NCBI GenBank assembly: GCA_947471745.1 | Contig: CANJKZ010000977.1 | Span: 248,001-312,000 of the forward strand | DNA: 64,000 nt | Direction: 5' to 3' | Source of the DNA: Closterium sp. Naga37s-1 | Taxonomy: Eukaryota; Streptophyta; Zygnematophyceae; Desmidiales; Closteriaceae | Shown here: positions 54,182 through 64,000 of the stretch, piece by piece | Layout of the letters: every line of letters begins with the position of its first letter | Numbering within the stretch: position 1 is the stretch's first letter | The notes under the pieces: generated by a model | What the model was told of the DNA's origin: nothing | Databases searched by the model: none | Seen by the model: the letters and a program-made list of their open reading frames with translations, nothing else | Translations under genes and position numbers: made by a program

Positions 54182-54220
54182 CATCCACCTTGCCTGCCGT
54201 TGCCCTCTCGCTGATGCTTC
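54182..54220. repeat. 39-bp direct repeat, right copy
   Basis: Matches 51046-51084 with one mismatch (CCTTGCC for CCTTACC). Five bases (54177-54181) lie between it and the broken end of L. Confidence 0.9.
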
Positions 54221-54964
54221 ATGCCTCATTTCCCCTACAAAACTCCAAAATGCATTCTGTTCCCCAATTTCAAACTACCCGCCCTATCATTTGTGTATTC
54301 CTGTGCCTCCGGCCGCCCCCTCTCAACCTCATGATTCAGGCTCATACCAATCCGCCCCCGCTCTTCCTTCCCTGCCCCTTCTAACCCCTTGTTTGCACAT
54401 TTCCTACCATCTGTCCGCCCCCACCCTGTTGATTGAGTCTCTTTCTCGCACTCCTTATCCACTGCAGCCCTGTTCGCTGCCTTCCCAATAACCCCCAGCC
54501 ATTTCTGTTACCGTACCCACTTCTTGCTGTTCCCGTGATTCCGCCCCTATCCACTGCCTCCTTTCTGCCTTCCCTCAATGGGCCACTCCAGACTCGTAGG
54601 CATACCACATATTCGTGAGCGCCAGCTCCTTGGCTACTGTGACTTCAAACACGGTGGCGTGGTGCCATTCTCCAGCGCTTTGAAACTCAGACATGCGGAC
54701 TCACTGTGGCTTCCCTGGTCCATGATAGGATTGTGATTTTCCATGTTGAACACACTAATGTGTCAGATTTACTTGTACGATAGATCCGTTGCCATTTAAT
54801 GATGTTTGTTCAGTGACAATTGTTTTGCCCTTGCTGTTCAATCTTCACTCATGTCTTCGCTCGTTTTGATAGCATTCCCGCATCCCTCAACTTCACTCCA
54901 ATTGGAACACAATGATAACTGACGCCAACTCAGATCTCTTACGCTATCAACAACATCACTACAA
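54221..54964. other. Intergenic DNA between copia L and the Myb/SANT gene
   Basis: Pyrimidine-rich to 54600, then AT-richer. No domain or repeat recognised. Confidence 0.4.
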
Positions 54965-54977
54965 CCCTAAACCCTAA
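54965..54977 (+). promoter_or_regulatory. Telo-box-like CCCTAAACCCTAA
   Basis: Two plant-type telomere repeats, 6 bp before the first recognisable codons of the Myb/SANT gene. AAACCCTAA telo-boxes occur in plant promoters and 5' UTRs. It could also be chance or an interstitial telomere scrap. Confidence 0.4.
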
Positions 54978-54982
54978 TCGGG

Positions 54983-56760
54983 AGGCCCATCCAAGATAGG
55001 GTGGACTGACGACCTTAATGCCGCACTCTTATCACTCGTGATAAAGGTGCAAATGGACTTGGGACTGGCTCCGCACGCGGTTGTCACGAACTGGCCAGAA
55101 ATTAATCGCAGGTGGTGTTGTGCTCACGGGCCACAAACTTTCACCCAATAGCAGCTCAAAAATCACGTCAAGCAAGTCCGGAGTTGGGTGAAGGACATCA
55201 AATACATGCAAAACATGTTCCCCACTGGCGTGCATTGGAACCCGGTTACGGATTTCTTCAATCCGGACCCCGAGGTGCGTTGAAGAGCTGAACAAACATG
55301 AGAGGAATTGTGGGAGTGCGCGAAGGTGCGTGTTGCTAATCCGGGCCTTGATTTGATCGAACGTCCAGGGTTCTGAATGCACGGACAAAATACCACTGAC
55401 ATTAATAGACAACTGCTGTTTTTCCCTTGTTTTAAATGCTTCAGCTTGGAATTATGGAGCGTGTGACCCAGTTGAATCGCTGGCAGCATTGCAAGAGGTG
55501 GTAGCGACGCCTCGCTCCGTGGTTCCCGCTCGCCGAGCAGATCGTGCAAAATGGAGGCGCACGCGGACGAGACGCGGCTAATGGGAACACGCTGGGGTGC
55601 GCATTCTGTGACGACCCGGGAGAGGACACGAACGACGAAGAATTGGGTGTCAACCCTAGTGTTGGCGTTCAGGACATCCCTTCCGGTCACCAGCAGGGGG
55701 AGCCTTCCACGGCTCTTGAGACCCCCTCACAGCAGCGCCAACGCGCTGGTGTGCCCGACGGGGAGCCGAATAGGGGGGCGGAGGGGTCGCAGGCGGACAC
55801 GATGAGCCCTCCTTCGTAGTCCGGGGGCGGGCGGGGTGGTAGGGCTACCGGAGCAGGACTAAACTCACCTGCCCCTGCCTCTCAGGTGCCCTCCATGTCA
55901 TCGCCCTCTAGTGCGCACAGGAAGCGAAAGAGGAGCGAGAGCAGCAAGGTGGCACGGCAGCTGGAATCTCTCACTGCAGCTACTGAACGCGGCTTCACCA
56001 TCCGCGTGAAAGGTGAGCAGCCCGTGTGGCCGTACTGTGGACAGCACCAATCTCCCTTGTTTGTCTCGTTGTTTATGTCACATCTTGAAAGCGGTCCAGA
56101 TTATCATTTCTGTAGGCTGAAACCGTTGTATGCCATGTTTATGTTACCTCTAAATGTCCAGCTTACATCACCTCTATATTAAACCTTCTCCGAATGGCAC
56201 ACCTGTATCACCATGCTTGGCGTACGAGCTCTCACCGGCCACCGGTTGTTGTGGCAGCAGTAGCAGTGCCTGTCCAACCCCCCCTGCCACCTTTCTCACT
56301 GCCTCCCCAGCGTCTGCATGGCCTATAGACCCCTCCCCTGCTGCTCCCTTGTGCTTTGATGCATGAATGAAACGAAGGGATGTGCCGGATGGTGATGGTA
56401 GGTTTTGTCACTGGTGCAGCAACATTAGGGCTTGTCCGTTTCATACATGCCATGTGTCATATGCATGCGACAGTCCACGTCAGCACCACGCCTTTTGTGA
56501 GTGAGAGCATGCGCAGTGCTGCCATCATGCTGGGGGGAAACTCATCCCACTGCTCACTCTCCTCTTGCTCCCCATTTTGCGAGACGCGCAGATGAGTACG
56601 AAAACGTGGGAAAAGCCGTCGAGGAGGTCGAGGCGATGGACGGCCTGTCATCTAATCAGAAGGTTGGGGTCTTCCGCAGCTTCTTCAAAAACCCAGTGGA
56701 GGCGGCCGGGTTCCTACACATGCGCAAAGAGAGCCGACGCGCCTTCGTCAGTAGAACTGG
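54983..56760 (+). pseudogene. Myb/SANT-like DNA-binding protein, PIF/Harbinger accessory type
   Basis: Exon 1 (54983-55274) reads WTDDLNAALLSLVIKVQMD, TNWPEINRRWC, FTQ-stop-QLKNHVKQVRSW, the trihelix-like Myb/SANT fold, ending GAG before GTGCGT. Exon 2 (about 55445-56012) reads RRLAPWFPLAEQI, a FCDDPGEDTNDEELG acidic part and HRKRKRSESSKVARQLESL. A phase-1 intron (56013-56591, GTGAGC...GCAG) joins RVK to DEYENVGKAVEEVEAMDGL, FKNPVEAAGFLHMRKESRR. TAG stops in exon 1 and twice in exon 2 make it a pseudogene. The intact splice phase supports the model. It lies head-to-head in sequence with a Harbinger transposase remnant. Confidence 0.65.
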
Positions 56761-57341
56761 CAGCAATTCCGTTAGTGACGCCGGCAACAGACTTCAACCG
56801 TGTACCATCCCCGAGTATGCTATGCATTTCAGCCAACCAACCCCATCCATCTCCTTCATCTCCCCTCCCCTTCGGAATGACAACACGGTACCGTTGCGCA
56901 CACGTCCCCAAAGCACATTTGCACTTGTATCTGTGGCCGTTTGACCTTGTCTAACCACGATTTTCCCATGTTTTCTCCCTGTTCTGTGCAGTACCTGCAA
57001 AGCACCAACCAGGCTGCCATGTGCATGTCCAAACTGTCGCCTATGCTCTGCTAAGGCAGCATGTGTCTCTGTCACAGACAGAGGTGCCGTGGTGTGTGGT
57101 TGGCTGCCTAGCATCCACCTGGCCCCGCATGTTTGTTTGATGGTGTGGTTGTTGGGCCTATCAATGCATGCGGTCGACCCTTAGATTCGATTTAGGTTTG
57201 AGATATTGTCATTGATACAGGTGCTTCAATACAAGGACGCTAAGCCTGGTCTAAGCACCATTAAACTCCATCCACAACGCACTTGCTATGCGCTCACGTT
57301 GCCTAGCACCAATCCTTGAGGACTTGGTGAGACTTGGCAGC

Positions 57342-57497
57342 CTAGCCGTTGCAGAGCCGTTGCAGCTGGATTCTCAGGCTCTTCATTTCCATCACGATCT
57401 GCTCCTTGCAGACGAAATCAGCGCCACCCTCTCGTTTTATGAAATTATGTAGAACGCAGCATGCTTGAACGATGCAGCATTGGATGGAGTTTGAGTA
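57342..57497 (-). pseudogene. PIF/Harbinger transposase C-terminus
   Basis: Minus strand: SIQCCIVQACCVLHNFIKRE, GADFVCKEQIVMEMKSLR, stop. The IVQACCVLHNFI box is characteristic of the end of DDE_Tnp_4 (Harbinger) transposases. Upstream is cut by copia M. It converges with the Myb/SANT gene, as in two-gene PIF/Harbinger transposons. Bases 56990-57341 hold no gene. Confidence 0.65.
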
Positions 57498-58110
57498 CTG
57501 CAGGGGGGAGCGCGCGGGCCCCCCGAGGGCGCTACGGCGTGTGACGGGAGGGGGGCCACGCGCGGGCCCCAAGGGCGCCTTGACGGGCGACGGGAGGGGG
57601 CGACGCGCGGGCCCCCAGGGCGCCGCGACGAGGCGACGGGAGGGGGCGACGCGTGGGCCCCCAAGGCGCCGCGACGAGGCAACGGGAGGGGGCGGCGCGC
57701 GGGTCCCCAAGGTGCCGCGACGAGGCGACGGAAGGGGACGGCGCGCGGGCCCCCTGGGCGCCGCGACAAGGCGACGGGAGGGGGCGACGCGCGGGCCCCC
57801 AAGGTGCCGCGACGAGGCGACGGGAGGGGACGGCGTGCGGGCCCCCAGGGCGCCGCGACAAGGCAACGGGAGGGGGGGGGGCGGCGCGCGGGTCCCCGGG
57901 GGCGCTTCGACGGGCGACGGGGGGGCGACGCGCTGGTCGACGGGGCAGGAAACCGCCGCGCGCCTCGGGGCGCACGGCGGGCAGAAAACCACCGCGCGCC
58001 CCGAGCGCTCGGCGGGCAGAAAACCGCCATGCGCCAGGAGCGCGTGGCGGGAAGAAAAAAACGTCGCGCGCCACGGGGCGCGCGATAGACAGGACAGCAG
58101 CGGAAGCTAA
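57498..58110 (-). repeat. 46-bp minisatellite leader of copia M
   Basis: GGGCCCCCAGGGCGCCGCGA units at 57609, 57655 and 57701 (46-bp spacing), with further shifted copies to about 57900, then CGCGCCCCGAGCGC units. Frames on both strands are open by composition only. Confidence 0.85.
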
Positions 58111-58294
58111 CGGTGGGCCCACAGGCTAGGAGCGTGACCGCTCTGATAGCATGTCAAAATCAGCAGTAGAACGATAGTACAGAAAAGGAGGTTTTGTACT
58201 AGCAGGCAGTTGAGTACATATAGGAAACCCTAATTTGGGCTGTACTCGCTATAGAGTACCCCACTGCAGGCTAGACAAATACAACATTCTGACA
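57498..58294 (-). mobile_element. 5' end of copia M (LTR, PBS, leader)
   Basis: LTR 58152-58294 (143 bp); the PBS at 58140-58151 reads TGCTATCAGAGC on the minus strand; GGGCCCACC is at about 58112-58120. Only the leader follows; gag and pol are gone. It interrupts the Harbinger transposase at 57497. Confidence 0.8.
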
Positions 58295-58299
58295 CCTCG

Positions 58300-58640
58300 C
58301 CGAAGTAGGCTTCACTGTGGTAGGCTTCACCAATGTCGGCAAACGAAACCCACCGACTTCCTCCTCCAAGTTGGAGCCGACTACCAAGCCAAGCCAACTG
58401 CATACCTTGCACACAGGTTAACAAAGTTGGCTTGCCAAAAGCGAGGGTGAGGTCTTTTCTTGTCAACAAGTGTACTAATCAGACAACGGAGTAGCACATC
58501 CGTACGAATCTTTTGGACCCTTCGATGGGAGAATTCTTTACCAGTTTTGTAGTTTGCGTATAATAACGCCCTGTCAAGCACGACTAATCATTCCCCATTC
58601 TTCTTACTATGGCGACCCTCGAGAATCCGGCATCATGTTT
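58300..58640 (-). pseudogene. Possible upstream Harbinger transposase exon
   Basis: Minus strand reads NYKTGKEFSHRRVQKIRTD, VLLRCLISTLVDKKRPHPRFWQ, ANFVNLCAR followed by GTATGC. Composition is protein-like and a donor-like GT follows. I cannot confirm the family; position beyond copia M suggests it belongs with 57342-57497. Confidence 0.3.
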
Positions 58641-58649
58641 CTCAACATT

Positions 58650-59040
58650 TTGTAATGCACGTTCGGGACATCAGCGAGAAAGTTGTCGAAGCTGTTGGGG
58701 AGGCGAATGCAACTGCACGAAAATATTATGACCTCCTTCGCTGAAATACAATCACCATGGTTGTTGGGCAACAAGTGTTACTCAACACAAAGAATCTTCG
58801 AGTGCCCATCTGTTGAGTGCAATACATGGGTTGCACGGCAACCTACCGCCTATTCGCCGACGGTTAAAGAAAATGGGGAGTTTTGTTTGAATGTAATTTG
58901 TGGCGTGAGAAATGTCATTTCATTTTGCATTTTGTGTGTGCGCATTTTGTGTGTGTTCTGTGCGCATTCGTCCTTGCATTTTGTGTGTTTCGTTTTCATT
59001 TGTAATTGCAATTTGTGTTAGTGCATTTTCAGTTTCGTGT
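58650..59040. other. Unassigned AT-rich spacer
   Basis: A TTTTGTGTGTG/CATTTTG-rich tract at 58915-59040. No gene seen. Confidence 0.4.
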
Positions 59041-59215
59041 TCACTGTTCTCATGAAGCGCTCAAATGAGGCTTACATGATGCGCTCAAATGAAGCTCTCA
59101 TGAAGCGCTCAAATGAGGCTCCCATGACGCGCTCAAATGAAGCTGTCATGAAAGCTCAAATGAAAGCTCTCATGAAGCTCCAATGAGCCTCAAATGAGCT
59201 TCCCATGAAAGTCCC
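59041..59215. repeat. Degenerate CATGAAGCGCTCAAATGAGG tandem repeat
   Basis: About seven units of roughly 23-24 bp, decaying toward 59215. The last unit CCCATGAAAGTCCCATTTGA resembles the 31-bp repeat at 37178. Confidence 0.8.
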
Positions 59216-59323
59216 ATTTGATTTTTATGTTTCATGCGTGCCTCATGCGAGCGGGTGGTGTACCGTGGGGCTCGATACTTTGACTTGTCAAGGGGGTTGC
59301 TGTTGACTTTCGCGCTGGTCAAG

Positions 59324-59702
59324 CACGCGAAATCTTGACCGGCGTGTGGTCTTGATTTCGCGTGTGGGCCCTGAGGGCCTAAGCGTGTGCTCGCGCACTG
59401 TTGCGAGCGTGGCAGGGCCCACGATCGCAACAGGACAGGGCGAATGATCGCCCTGCCCACGCGCAGTACAGCACGACCGGTTTGTCTGGTCGTGCATGAT
59501 TGCGCACCTGAGGGGTGTGCGTGTGTTTCGAGTGGGTGCTGCGGGATTCCGAAGGGTGCTCGGAATTTACAGTTGAAAAAATGTTTTTCGGAGTTGACTC
59601 ACGGAACAAGAAATTGCGCACGAAAGTCACACCGCTTTGCAGAGTAATTTCGACGCAGGTACAAAACGGTTATCCCGTTTTCTCAACGGTAAAAACCGTT
59701 TT
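59324..59702. repeat. Second hairpin cluster
   Basis: Inverted repeats: 59324-59364 (11-bp perfect stem CACGCGAAATC plus inner 4 bp), 59367-59379, 59436-59455 (CAGGGCGA stem), 59461-59505 (GCACGACC stem inside a GCGCA stem), 59663-59681 and 59685-59700 (AACGGT stems). No gene. Confidence 0.7.
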
Positions 59703-60320
59703 ATATCTGTGAGCTCGCATGAACTCATAAGAGCTAAATTGGAGTCATATTCAAGTCTCATGAGTGCACGGATTTGAGTCAGCAGGGGCAACTGTTACAA
59801 GTGCAATTTGAAGACAGTTATTTTCAAGTGGCGTTTCAATCCAATTGCCCAAGGAGTTAAGCAATCGTTTTCAAGTACACCATGGCGAAGTTCCAAAATT
59901 CAGTTTTACAACTACTTTGCTATTTCCCTATGCATGTGTGTTAGGCGAAATATAAAACGTGTGCTTGTGCTTGATTGTCATCAATCTTTTCTAGTGAAAA
60001 TGTTTTCTGAATCTATTTGGCGAGTTAACTTGCTCTATCAACGTATTGACGTGAAGAGCCATTTCTGCACACGACCCAATCGATCGTCAACGCTGCGCAA
60101 CTGAGAGTGGGACTACTCTAGTACTCTCGATTGACGTTATACTTGGTAATTCTCTCTACAAACACGGACCCTTGGATAGGGGCTGGTTTACCAGGCACCC
60201 AAGGACCCTTGGAGGTGACCCCGTGGAGATTATTAAGTGTGCGTTTATCGGTGTATAGAGCCTTCTAGATCCCAATAGCAGTCAACAAGCTGTGGTTCTA
60301 AGGACTGCCATTAGAACACC
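59703..60320. other. Unassigned AT-richer DNA
   Basis: No domain found. 60170-60320 may be the 5' UTR of the gag fragment that follows. Confidence 0.4.
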
Positions 60321-60569
60321 ATGGAGTCGAGTGGAAACGAATGATCTGTAGCACGAGCTAATAGTGGAGTCCATGACGACGGTGGTTCAGCTCCAAGGGA
60401 AGTGCGGACTAGCCGAGGCCCACTATTGAAGGATGTGCTCAAGAACTTCGTCGTCGACAAGTTCAACGGCAGTGGCTACGACGATTGGGCGTGGAAAATG
60501 CAGCTCTACTTTCGTCAAGTCGGATTATTGAAACTAATGACGGGCGTGGAGAAAAGGCCAAGCGACCCC
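60321..60569 (+). pseudogene. gag N-part of another copia (N)
   Basis: An ATG at about 60321 (MESSGNE) is followed by a TGA, then LLKDVLKNFVVDKFNGSGY, DDWAWKMQLYFRQVG and TGVEKRPSDP, the DUF4219/UBN2-type gag start as in K. It is cut at 60570 by the LTR of O. No LTR or PBS recognised upstream. Confidence 0.7.
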
Positions 60570-60701
60570 TGTCAGAAATGTGAAGGAAAGAATGACTAGA
60601 AAGAGAGCAGTACAATGTTTGTATAGGCCAAACCTAATTTGGGCTGTACCCCATAAGGAGTGCCCCACTACAGCTTAGAGCATATATGCATAGTTCTGAC
60701 A
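60570..60701 (-). repeat. 3' LTR of copia O
   Basis: 132 bp. In element orientation TGTCAGAACTATGCATATATG to ATTTCTGACA. The PPT side reads GCCTATGGGGGTG. Confidence 0.85.
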
Positions 60702-60915
60702 CACCCCCATAGGCAAAGTAGGGGACAAGCAAGTGAACAAGACAAGGTCAAGCTCAGGGTGGATCACAACGTCACCACGCATTCTGAGCACAAGCAAATG
60801 GCCACAAGGCCAGTTCACATGCAGAGTTATATAAAGCAGAACAAGCAGTACAGTGATCAAACCTAGCAAGTGAAAGCACTCAGGTATAAGTATATAAATC
60901 ACAGTACAAGCAAAG

Positions 60916-62640
60916 TCAAGAAGTGAGCAAGTGAGGCCAAGTAGGCACAAGGCCTAGAACAGTACAGAAACGCTGATGATCACAAGGCTGAAGTGCCTTG
61001 GTGAAGACATCAGCTGTGTTGGCCTGAGAGGCCACGTAGACAAGACGAAGCTGACCACGCTGCTGCAACTCTCGAGCAAGGAAGTAGCGCAGAGCGATGT
61101 GCTTCGTTCTGTGCTCCAGTCTCTGCTCCTGACACAAGGCAATCATGGCCTTGTTGTCGACGTACAGAACTGGAGGAGAACGAGGCAGCTCGCCCAAGTC
61201 GGTAAGCAGGTAGGTGAGCCAGCGTAACTCCTGTGCAGCCATGGCCCCTGCGTAGATCTCAGCCTCACAACTGGAGCTGAGAACTGAAGACGAGCGGGTA
61301 GACCGCCACGAAACAGAGCCGGAGCCAAGGCTGAAGGTGTAACCCTGTGACGACCGCTGCGTAGCCAAGTCGTCAACCCAAGAAGCGTCTGCGTGACCAG
61401 TGAGGACAACTCGAGCCCGTCCTACAAGCACGAGCACCATGCCCGATGTACTGCACAAGTAGCGCATCACCCTCTTAGCGGCCTTCTAGTGCTCTGGTCG
61501 GTGTCTCCCGGGCGCAACGTAGCGAGCCAGGATGCTAAGAGGGTAAGCGAGGTCAGGTCGAGTGCAGGTCATCAGGTACATGAGGCAGCCCACAAGCTCT
61601 GGATACGGGCCACTCGGCTCTACGGACTCATCCGAAGGCAGAGCTGAGAGCCAGTGACCGGTAGGCAGAGGAGTGGCCTGTGGCGAGGAGTACTCGAAGC
61701 CAAAGCGCTGAAGGACCTGCTGCACCATGTGTGACTGAGTCAAGGTAATGGTGCGCTGTGCTCTGTCCCAGGTGATCTGCAAGCCAAGATAGCTGCGCAG
61801 CTCACCCAGGTCTGTGCACGTGTGTCTCTTCTGCAGCTCCGACTTCACGTGGGCGAGTCCCTCAGTGTCAGCTGTGGCAAAGACCAAGTCGTCGACGTAC
61901 ACGAGGATGTAGAACGGCGGCAGAGAAGTGTCGGTTCGTAGAAACAGCGACGGGTCAGCAGTAGAAGGTGCAAACCCAAGAGCCGCAAGAGTCGTCCTCA
62001 GTGTGTCGTGCCACTCACGAGGCGCCTGGCGGAGACCGTAGACTGGCCGCCGGAGGCTCCACTGGGTACCAGCAGGAAACGACCCAGTGAAGCCCGGTGG
62101 GCGGCGCAGCCAGATCTCCTCGTGCAAGCTGCCCTGTAGGAAAGCAGTGCTGAATTCAAGAGAGTGAAGCTCGTAGTCACGCTGAGCGGCGACGTGCAGC
62201 AGAACCCGAAGAGTGGTCATCTTCGGGGTGGGGGAGAAGGTCTAGAAGAAGTCAACTCCCTGTCGCTGACTGAAGCCACGTGCAACGTAACGCGCCTTGA
62301 AGACAGGCGGGGAACCCGGCGGCCGCTTCACCCTGAAAATCCACATGCCACTGACGATGTTCGCCCCGGGTGGGGGAACCTCGTCGACGTAAGTGCCTGT
62401 GGACTTCCAGGATGCCATGTCTGCGTCCATGGCTGTCTGCCATTGAGAGGAGTAAGGACCCTCAATCGCCTCTGCGTAAGAGCGCGGGGTCGGGATGTCT
62501 GGTGCATCTGGGTCTCCCTCACGTGCAATCAGCATGGACACGAGATGAGGTACAGCAGCTGCAAAGCACTCAAAGTCCTCCTGCCTGTCCTCAAGGACGT
62601 CCGTGCCAAGAGCACACTCACCCCCGACGGACGGAGGACA
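60916..62640 (-). pseudogene. copia O reverse transcriptase and RNase H
   Basis: A single frame broken only by two TAG codons: one at about 62243 (Gln in FFQTFSPTPK) and one at about 61486 (Trp in PEHWKAAKR). Motifs: GMWIFRVKRPPGSPP, FSTAFLQGSLHEEIWLRR, YGLRQAPREW, VYVDDLVFATADTEG, YLGLQITWDRAQRTIT, SCEAEIYAGAMAAQELRW, ANTADVFTKAL. YVDD is intact. Confidence 0.88.
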
Positions 62641-63948
62641 GACATACTCAGACTCAGCAACAAGACTAGCAGCGTAGTCTAGACGACAGGCGGCAGCAAA
62701 GTCAACAAGCTCAGCAACTAGGGCAGACGCAGCAGTGGACTCAAACGAAGGGCCAGTGACAACAGTAGCGAGAAGACGCGTGACAGTAGGACTGGCAGCA
62801 CAAGCAAGGTCTGACGGCGGGTCAGCAACGTCAGGAAGAGAGGACGCAGGAGGAGACGGTAGAGGGACACGCTGTGGAGCAGTGGAAGGACGAAGTGCCA
62901 TTTGGTGCGTTCCTGGGACAGCAGGAGGACGCTGACGCGGAACACGACGACCAGTGCGAACAGGCGACGCAGGACGAGACTCAAGCGACTCAAGACGAGA
63001 CTCAGGCGACACAGGATGAGACTCAGGCGCACGACGCTTCGTAAGACCCCTAGTTGGCCCAGAGTAAGGAGAAGGACCAGGCAGTGGAGAGGCTGGCTGT
63101 AACTGCGACTGCGACTGGACAGGCTGTGGACACAGTAACGGAGGAGTAGGACCAGTAGAAGGCGGGAGACCAAGAACCTGCTGAAGGAGGGGAACGAAGT
63201 ACGGCCGCGGCCGCGCAGCGCCTCCTGAACCAGCAGAGACAGCACCACTACCCCCAGCGCCAGGGTCTCCAGCTCCAACTCCCTCAGCACCACCAGCTCC
63301 AGCACCAGTAGCACCTCCAGCAGCAACAGCTCCAACTCCCGTAGCACCACCAGCTCCAGCAGCTCCAGTACCTCCAGTAAGAGCACCTCCGGGACCAGCG
63401 GATCCAGCACCTCCAGCAGCTCCAACTCCAGCAGCTCCAGTACCTCCAGTACAAGCACCTCCGGGACCAGCGGCTCCAGCACCTCCAGCAGCTCCAGCAC
63501 CAGCAGTACCTCCAGCAGCTCCAACCCCAGCAGCTCCAGTACCTCCAGTACGAGCACCTCCGAGACTAGCGGCTCCAGCACCTCCAGCAGTAGGCCCCCG
63601 AGCTCCGGCAGCACGGCTACAGCGCCGAGCGTACCACTCGCGCAGCTGCTGCGGAGAGAGGGACTCCCGCCGTGACAAGACACCCGGAGGACCTCCAGAC
63701 TCAGCACGCTCAGGCTCAGCACCCCCAGGCTCAGCACCCCCAGGCTCAGCACCCCCAGACTCAGCACCCCCAGGCTCAGCACCCCCAGGCTCCACACCCT
63801 CAGGCTCAGCACCCCCAGGCTCCGCACCCTCAGACTCAGCAACCCCAGGCTCAGCACCCCCAGGCCCCGCACCCGCAGGCTCAGCACCCCTAGCAGCACC
63901 AGACTCGACAGCTACCTCGACAGGCTCGACAGGGTCTACCTGGGACAC
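62641..63948 (-). CDS. copia O IN-RT linker, Gly/Ala and AEPGG repeats
   Basis: In element order: VDPVEPVEVAVESG, a GAEPGGAEPEGAE stretch, SRRESLSPQQLREWYARR, then GAGGTGAAGVGAAGG repeats, a Pro/Gln stretch and LEDRQEDFECFAAAVPHLV leading into RT. The whole linker is open and in frame with RT. The same layout occurs in C. Confidence 0.85.
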
Positions 63949-64000
63949 ACCTGAGGAGGCAGGACCCTGAGGGGGGAGGGGGTCTACCGGAGGAGCACCT

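Larger units (their letters stand above)
60570..64000 (-). mobile_element. copia O, 3' part; continues beyond the window
   Basis: 3' LTR 60570-60701, hairpin PPT region, conserved 3' UTR, RNase H, RT, Gly-rich linker. The integrase and 5' half lie beyond 64000. ACCCC at 60565-60569 is the candidate target duplication; its partner is off-window. It interrupts gag fragment N. Confidence 0.88.

Overview
This window looks like repeat-dominated nuclear DNA from the green lineage. The copia primer-binding sites are of the plant initiator-Met-tRNA type (TGGTATCAGAGC and variants). There is also a PIF/Harbinger-type Myb/SANT gene with GT-AG introns, and a CCCTAAACCCTAA telo-box-like motif. The GC-rich sequence and the style of these copia polyproteins remind me of streptophyte algae such as Closterium, but that is recall and not proof. 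I see no bacterial features, rRNA, tRNA or CRISPR.

Layout. 100-3796: decayed copia A (+). 3797-9469: copia B (+), integrase lost. 9470-12813: Ty3/gypsy fragment (+). 12814-21093: an old copia D (-), split by two later insertions: copia C (13098-18564, + strand, identical 127-bp LTRs, GTAGG target duplication) and a 1.7-kb non-autonomous LTR element E (18855-20576). 21094-27092: copia F (+), 3' LTR missing. 27093-35334: scrambled copia G, itself hosting copia H (27931-33720, - strand, TCTAC target duplication). 35335-35389: copia LTR scrap I (-). 35620-37177: 5' part of copia J. 37178-40919: tandem repeats, including about 33 copies of a 30-bp unit that carries a bZIP-type ACGT-core site, then unrecognised open frames. 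40920-47363: copia K (-), complete with about 0.8-kb LTRs and a GGTTT target duplication. 47364-51084: hairpin-rich DNA and a Q-rich, coiled-coil, possibly host gene. 51085-54176: copia L (-), a 5'-truncated relative of K flanked by a 39-bp direct repeat. 54983-57497: Myb/SANT pseudogene plus Harbinger transposase tail, cut by the 5' end of copia M (57498-58294). 59041-59702: repeats and hairpins. 60321-60569: a gag fragment (N) cut by copia O (-), which runs off the right edge.

How it fits together. Most copias here (A, B, C, F, H, J, M) share one architecture: a short 124-143 bp LTR, PBS, a GGCCCACC-like box, then a GC-rich leader made of tandem repeats whose unit differs in every element. 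The best-preserved copies by LTR identity (C and H) are the ones lacking essential functions: C lacks gag, the protease catalytic Asp and the second Asp of the RT YVDD; H lacks the gag N-domain and the integrase C-terminal half. This suggests mobilisation in trans.
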